Assembly (NCBI GenBank): GCA_030833605.1
Contig: JAURGV010000108.1
Span: 1-7,665, forward strand
DNA length: 7,665 bases
Direction of reading: 5' to 3'
Origin: Rhodothermales bacterium
GTDB taxonomy: Bacteria > Bacteroidota > Rhodothermia > Rhodothermales > UBA10348
Below, in pieces: positions 5,039 through 7,665 of this stretch. Position 1 is the first letter of the stretch, and each line of letters begins with the position of its first letter. The notes under the pieces were generated by a model. It searched no databases, was not told the DNA's origin, and was given only the letters and a program-made list of their open reading frames with translations. The position numbers and the translations under genes are program-made.

Positions 5039-7663
5039 CTATTCTTTTGCTTCGGAATCCGCAGCCTCATCGACAGCATCGTCTGTTGCCGCGTCTCCCG
5101 TTTCGTCCGCATCCGTTTTTTTAGAAGCCTTTTTCTTTTTGGTAGGTTTCTTACGGAACGACAATTCCCCGGTATCTTTCTTTTCGTCGTAGGTGATAAT
5201 TAGGGTGTCGTTGTCACCGAGATCATGCCCCAAAATGGCTTCGGCCATCGGGTCTTCCACGTATTTCTGCAGCGCACGACGCAACGGACGCGCACCGAAC
5301 TTGGCATCATACCCTTTGTCCACCAAAAACTTCTTGGCAGACTCTTCGAGTTCAACGGTAATCCCTACTTCCGCCGCACGTCCAAATAATTCCGCTGCCA
5401 TGAGATCGATAATCTCGTGGATATGTTTTTTATCCAATGGACTAAACACAATCACGTCGTCAATACGATTCAGGAATTCGGGGTTGAAAACACGCTTTAG
5501 AGCGTCTTCAACCGTCGACTTCATGGTTTGGTAATTGAACTCTTGCTCTGTTTGAGAGAAACCAATGCCTTTTCCGAGGTTTTTAATATCCCTCGCGCCA
5601 ATATTCGACGTCATGATGATTATCGTATTCCGGAAATCAACTTTTCGTCCAAGACCATCGGTTAGAAGGCCATCATCCAGAACTTGCAACAGAATATTGA
5701 AGACATCAGGATGCGCCTTTTCAATTTCATCCAATAGAATGACTGAATACGGCTTACGACGCACTTTTTCGGTCAATTGACCGCCTTCTTCATACCCCAC
5801 GTATCCAGGAGGCGCACCTACCAGACGGGATACGGAGAACTTTTCCATGTACTCGCTCATGTCGATGCGAATCAAGGCATCTTGCGAATCGAACAAGTAC
5901 TGTGTGAGCTTTTTAGCTAATTCTGTTTTCCCAACGCCTGTAGGACCTAGGAAAATGAATGAACCAATAGGTCGTTTTGGATCTTTGAGACCAGCACGGG
6001 TACGGCGGATGGCTTTAGCGAGCTTTTTGATCGCTTCTTGCTGCCCAATAACCTGGCCTTGAAGCTCAATATCCATGTGGAGCAACTTCCTGGTTTCCGG
6101 TTCGGAAATCTTATCGACCGGAACACCGGTCATCATGGCGATCACCTCAGCAATATCCTGGTCGGTTACGTCATGAATTTCGCTTTCGGCTTTTTCTTCC
6201 CAGTCTTTTTTAGCGGCTTCGAGTTCCTCGAGGAGCTTTTTCTCGGTATCTCTTAAGCGGGCCGCTTCTTCAAACTTCTGGCTCTTGACCACGCGGTTCT
6301 TTTCTTCTTTAACCGCTTCGACCTCGGTTTCGAGCTTTACAATCTCCTCTGGGACCTTAATGTTTTTCAAATGGACGCGCGCTCCCGCTTCATCCATAAC
6401 ATCGATGGCTTTGTCCGGTAAGAAACGGTCTGTAATATACCTCTCAGACATTTTTACCGTCACTTCGATCGCCGCTTCTGTAAATCGCACATTGTGGTGG
6501 GACTCGTATTTATCCTTGATGTTTTTCAGGATCTCTACGGTTTCCGCAGGCGTTGCCGGGTCGACTAATATTTTTTGGAATCGCCGGTCTAATGCGCCAT
6601 CTTTTTCAATGTGCTGGCGGTATTCGTCGAGCGTAGTAGCACCAATGCATTGTATTTCACCACGAGCAAGGGCCGGTTTGAACATGTTTGAAGCATCCAA
6701 ACTTCCAGAAGCCCCTCCAGCACCAACAATGGTGTGTAATTCGTCGATGAACAGAATCACGTCGGGGCTTTTTTCAAGCTCGTTCATGACCGCTTTCATG
6801 CGCTCCTCGAACTGGCCTCTGTATTTAGTGCCCGCGACCAATGCAGCCAAATCAAGCGTGACAATGCGCTTGCCGTAAAGCACTCTGGAAACACGTCGCT
6901 GCACGATTCGAATTGCCAATCCTTCTGCGATCGCCGTTTTACCAACCCCAGGCTCACCAATGAGTACCGGGTTGTTTTTCTTGCGTCGGGAAAGAACCTG
7001 CGCTACCCGCTCAATTTCTGATTCTCTTCCGACAACAGGATCCAATTTGTCTTCTTCAGCCAAAGAAGTAAGATCTCTGCCAAAATTATCTAGTACAGGC
7101 GTTTTGCTCTTTTCCATTTTGGAACCCCGATCTTTTGAACCAGATGGACGACCCGAACCGGGATTTTTCCCTGGCCCACCAGGACCGCCCGAAGCAGAGG
7201 GTGTTGCAGGATTGGTAGACGTGGTACCGCTAATGATGGTGTCCAACTCAGCTCGAACCGCATCGTAGGTAACCGAGAAGCCCTGCTGCAAAATTTGAGC
7301 CGCTAGGTTTTCGTCGTCACGCAGCAAACTGAGCAACAAGTGCTCCGTCCCAATCACATCGCTTTTATAAAGCTTTGCCTCGAGATACGTGATTTTTAAT
7401 ACTTTTTCGGCCTGTTTAGTCAGGGGGATATTACCAACCGTTAACGTTCCGCCGGTACTCCGAACGGTATCCTCAATAGACTTTTTAAGCTTAAACAAGT
7501 CCGACCCCAAATTGCGGAGAATCTTTACCGCTATGCCTTCCCCTTCGCGAATAATCCCGAGAAGCAAGTGTTCAGTACCGATGTAATCGTGTCCTAGCCT
7601 GATTGCTTCCTCACGGCTGTAAGAAATGACGTCTCTAACACGATTTGAAAAATTGCCTTCCAT
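5039..7663 (-). CDS. clpC: ClpC, AAA+ unfoldase subunit of the ClpCP protease
   Basis: ClpC is a ring-shaped ATP-driven unfoldase that feeds proteins into ClpP in the cytoplasm. The 874-residue protein is complete, starting at ATG 7663 two bases from the edge. Two Clp-N repeats lie at about 3-70 and 78-143, followed by a Gly/Ser/Pro linker (about 146-188). The first AAA domain has Walker A GEPGVGKT (236-243), pore loop GTKYRG (278-283) and Walker B VILFIDE (302-308). The ClpC-type middle domain with a UVR-like coiled coil (FEEAARLRDTEKKL) is at about 443-495. The second AAA domain has Walker A GPTGVGKT (573-580), pore loop GYVGYEEGG (620-628), Walker B VILLDE (641-646) and sensor-2 GARPLRR (790-796). 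IGF at 700-702 is the ClpP-docking tripeptide. The middle domain and UVR motif separate it from ClpA and ClpB. A Lys-rich then acidic tail (about 838-874) is longer than in typical ClpC. It converges on the etf operon and has no visible functional tie to it. Its promoter lies outside the window. Confidence 0.97.
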   Translation of the reverse strand: MEGNFSNRVRDVISYSREEAIRLGHDYIGTEHLLLGIIREGEGIAVKILRNLGSDLFKLKKSIEDTVRSTGGTLTVGNIPLTKQAEKVLKITYLEAKLYKSDVIGTEHLLLSLLRDDENLAAQILQQGFSVTYDAVRAELDTIISGTTSTNPATPSASGGPGGPGKNPGSGRPSGSKDRGSKMEKSKTPVLDNFGRDLTSLAEEDKLDPVVGRESEIERVAQVLSRRKKNNPVLIGEPGVGKTAIAEGLAIRIVQRRVSRVLYGKRIVTLDLAALVAGTKYRGQFEERMKAVMNELEKSPDVILFIDELHTIVGAGGASGSLDASNMFKPALARGEIQCIGATTLDEYRQHIEKDGALDRRFQKILVDPATPAETVEILKNIKDKYESHHNVRFTEAAIEVTVKMSERYITDRFLPDKAIDVMDEAGARVHLKNIKVPEEIVKLETEVEAVKEEKNRVVKSQKFEEAARLRDTEKKLLEELEAAKKDWEEKAESEIHDVTDQDIAEVIAMMTGVPVDKISEPETRKLLHMDIELQGQVIGQQEAIKKLAKAIRRTRAGLKDPKRPIGSFIFLGPTGVGKTELAKKLTQYLFDSQDALIRIDMSEYMEKFSVSRLVGAPPGYVGYEEGGQLTEKVRRKPYSVILLDEIEKAHPDVFNILLQVLDDGLLTDGLGRKVDFRNTIIIMTSNIGARDIKNLGKGIGFSQTEQEFNYQTMKSTVEDALKRVFNPEFLNRIDDVIVFSPLDKKHIHEIIDLMAAELFGRAAEVGITVELEESAKKFLVDKGYDAKFGARPLRRALQKYVEDPMAEAILGHDLGDNDTLIITYDEKKDTGELSFRKKPTKKKKASKKTDADETGDAATDDAVDEAADSEAKE

Positions 7664-7665
7664 AA

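Noticed and set aside
6285..6878. Plus-strand open frame of 197 codons inside clpC
   Set aside because: It is antisense to the conserved first AAA domain and middle domain of ClpC, with Ser/Arg-rich shadow composition and no recognisable motif. Other plus-strand frames in 5193-7586 are rejected for the same reason.

Overview
The window is an ordinary, gene-dense piece of bacterial chromosome with no rRNA, tRNA, IS element, CRISPR array or phage gene that I can see. Base composition is close to balanced and looks uniform across the genes. Start sites mostly lack strong Shine-Dalgarno sequences. The single secreted protein has Gln just after its predicted signal cleavage site, and the ClpC and EtfB/EtfA sequences look like those of the Bacteroidota/Rhodothermota/Balneolota side of the tree. 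That placement is an inference from sequence style, not a database match.

Layout. Positions 1-933 (minus strand) hold most of hemW, a radical-SAM heme chaperone whose C-terminus runs off the left edge; it starts with TTG. Directly upstream of it, and probably co-transcribed, is a small secreted protein of outer-membrane beta-barrel type (952-1467, minus). A 105-base divergent intergenic region (1468-1572) separates this pair from a plus-strand operon of four genes, etfB-etfA-fixC-fixX (1573-4996). Facing that operon, with only 42 bases between the stop codons, is a complete clpC gene on the minus strand (5039-7663), whose ATG lies two bases from the right edge.

The central operon is the biological core. 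EtfB and EtfA form a heterodimeric electron-transfer flavoprotein. FixC is an ETF:quinone oxidoreductase-type flavoprotein, and FixX is its separate ferredoxin-like subunit. Together they would pass electrons from dehydrogenases or NADH into the quinone pool. Four-gene sets of this type (FixABCX/EtfABCX) include electron-bifurcating complexes in some organisms. Whether this one bifurcates cannot be settled from the sequence, and its EtfB nucleotide-binding loop departs from both patterns I know. FixX carries nine cysteines, three more than I expect at its N-terminal side, which suggests a possible second iron-sulfur cluster.

The flanking genes are housekeeping: HemW handles heme, and ClpC is the AAA+ unfoldase partner of ClpP. 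I did not find a clearly novel system. The points most worth checking are the FixX cysteines and the possible bifurcating nature of the Etf complex.
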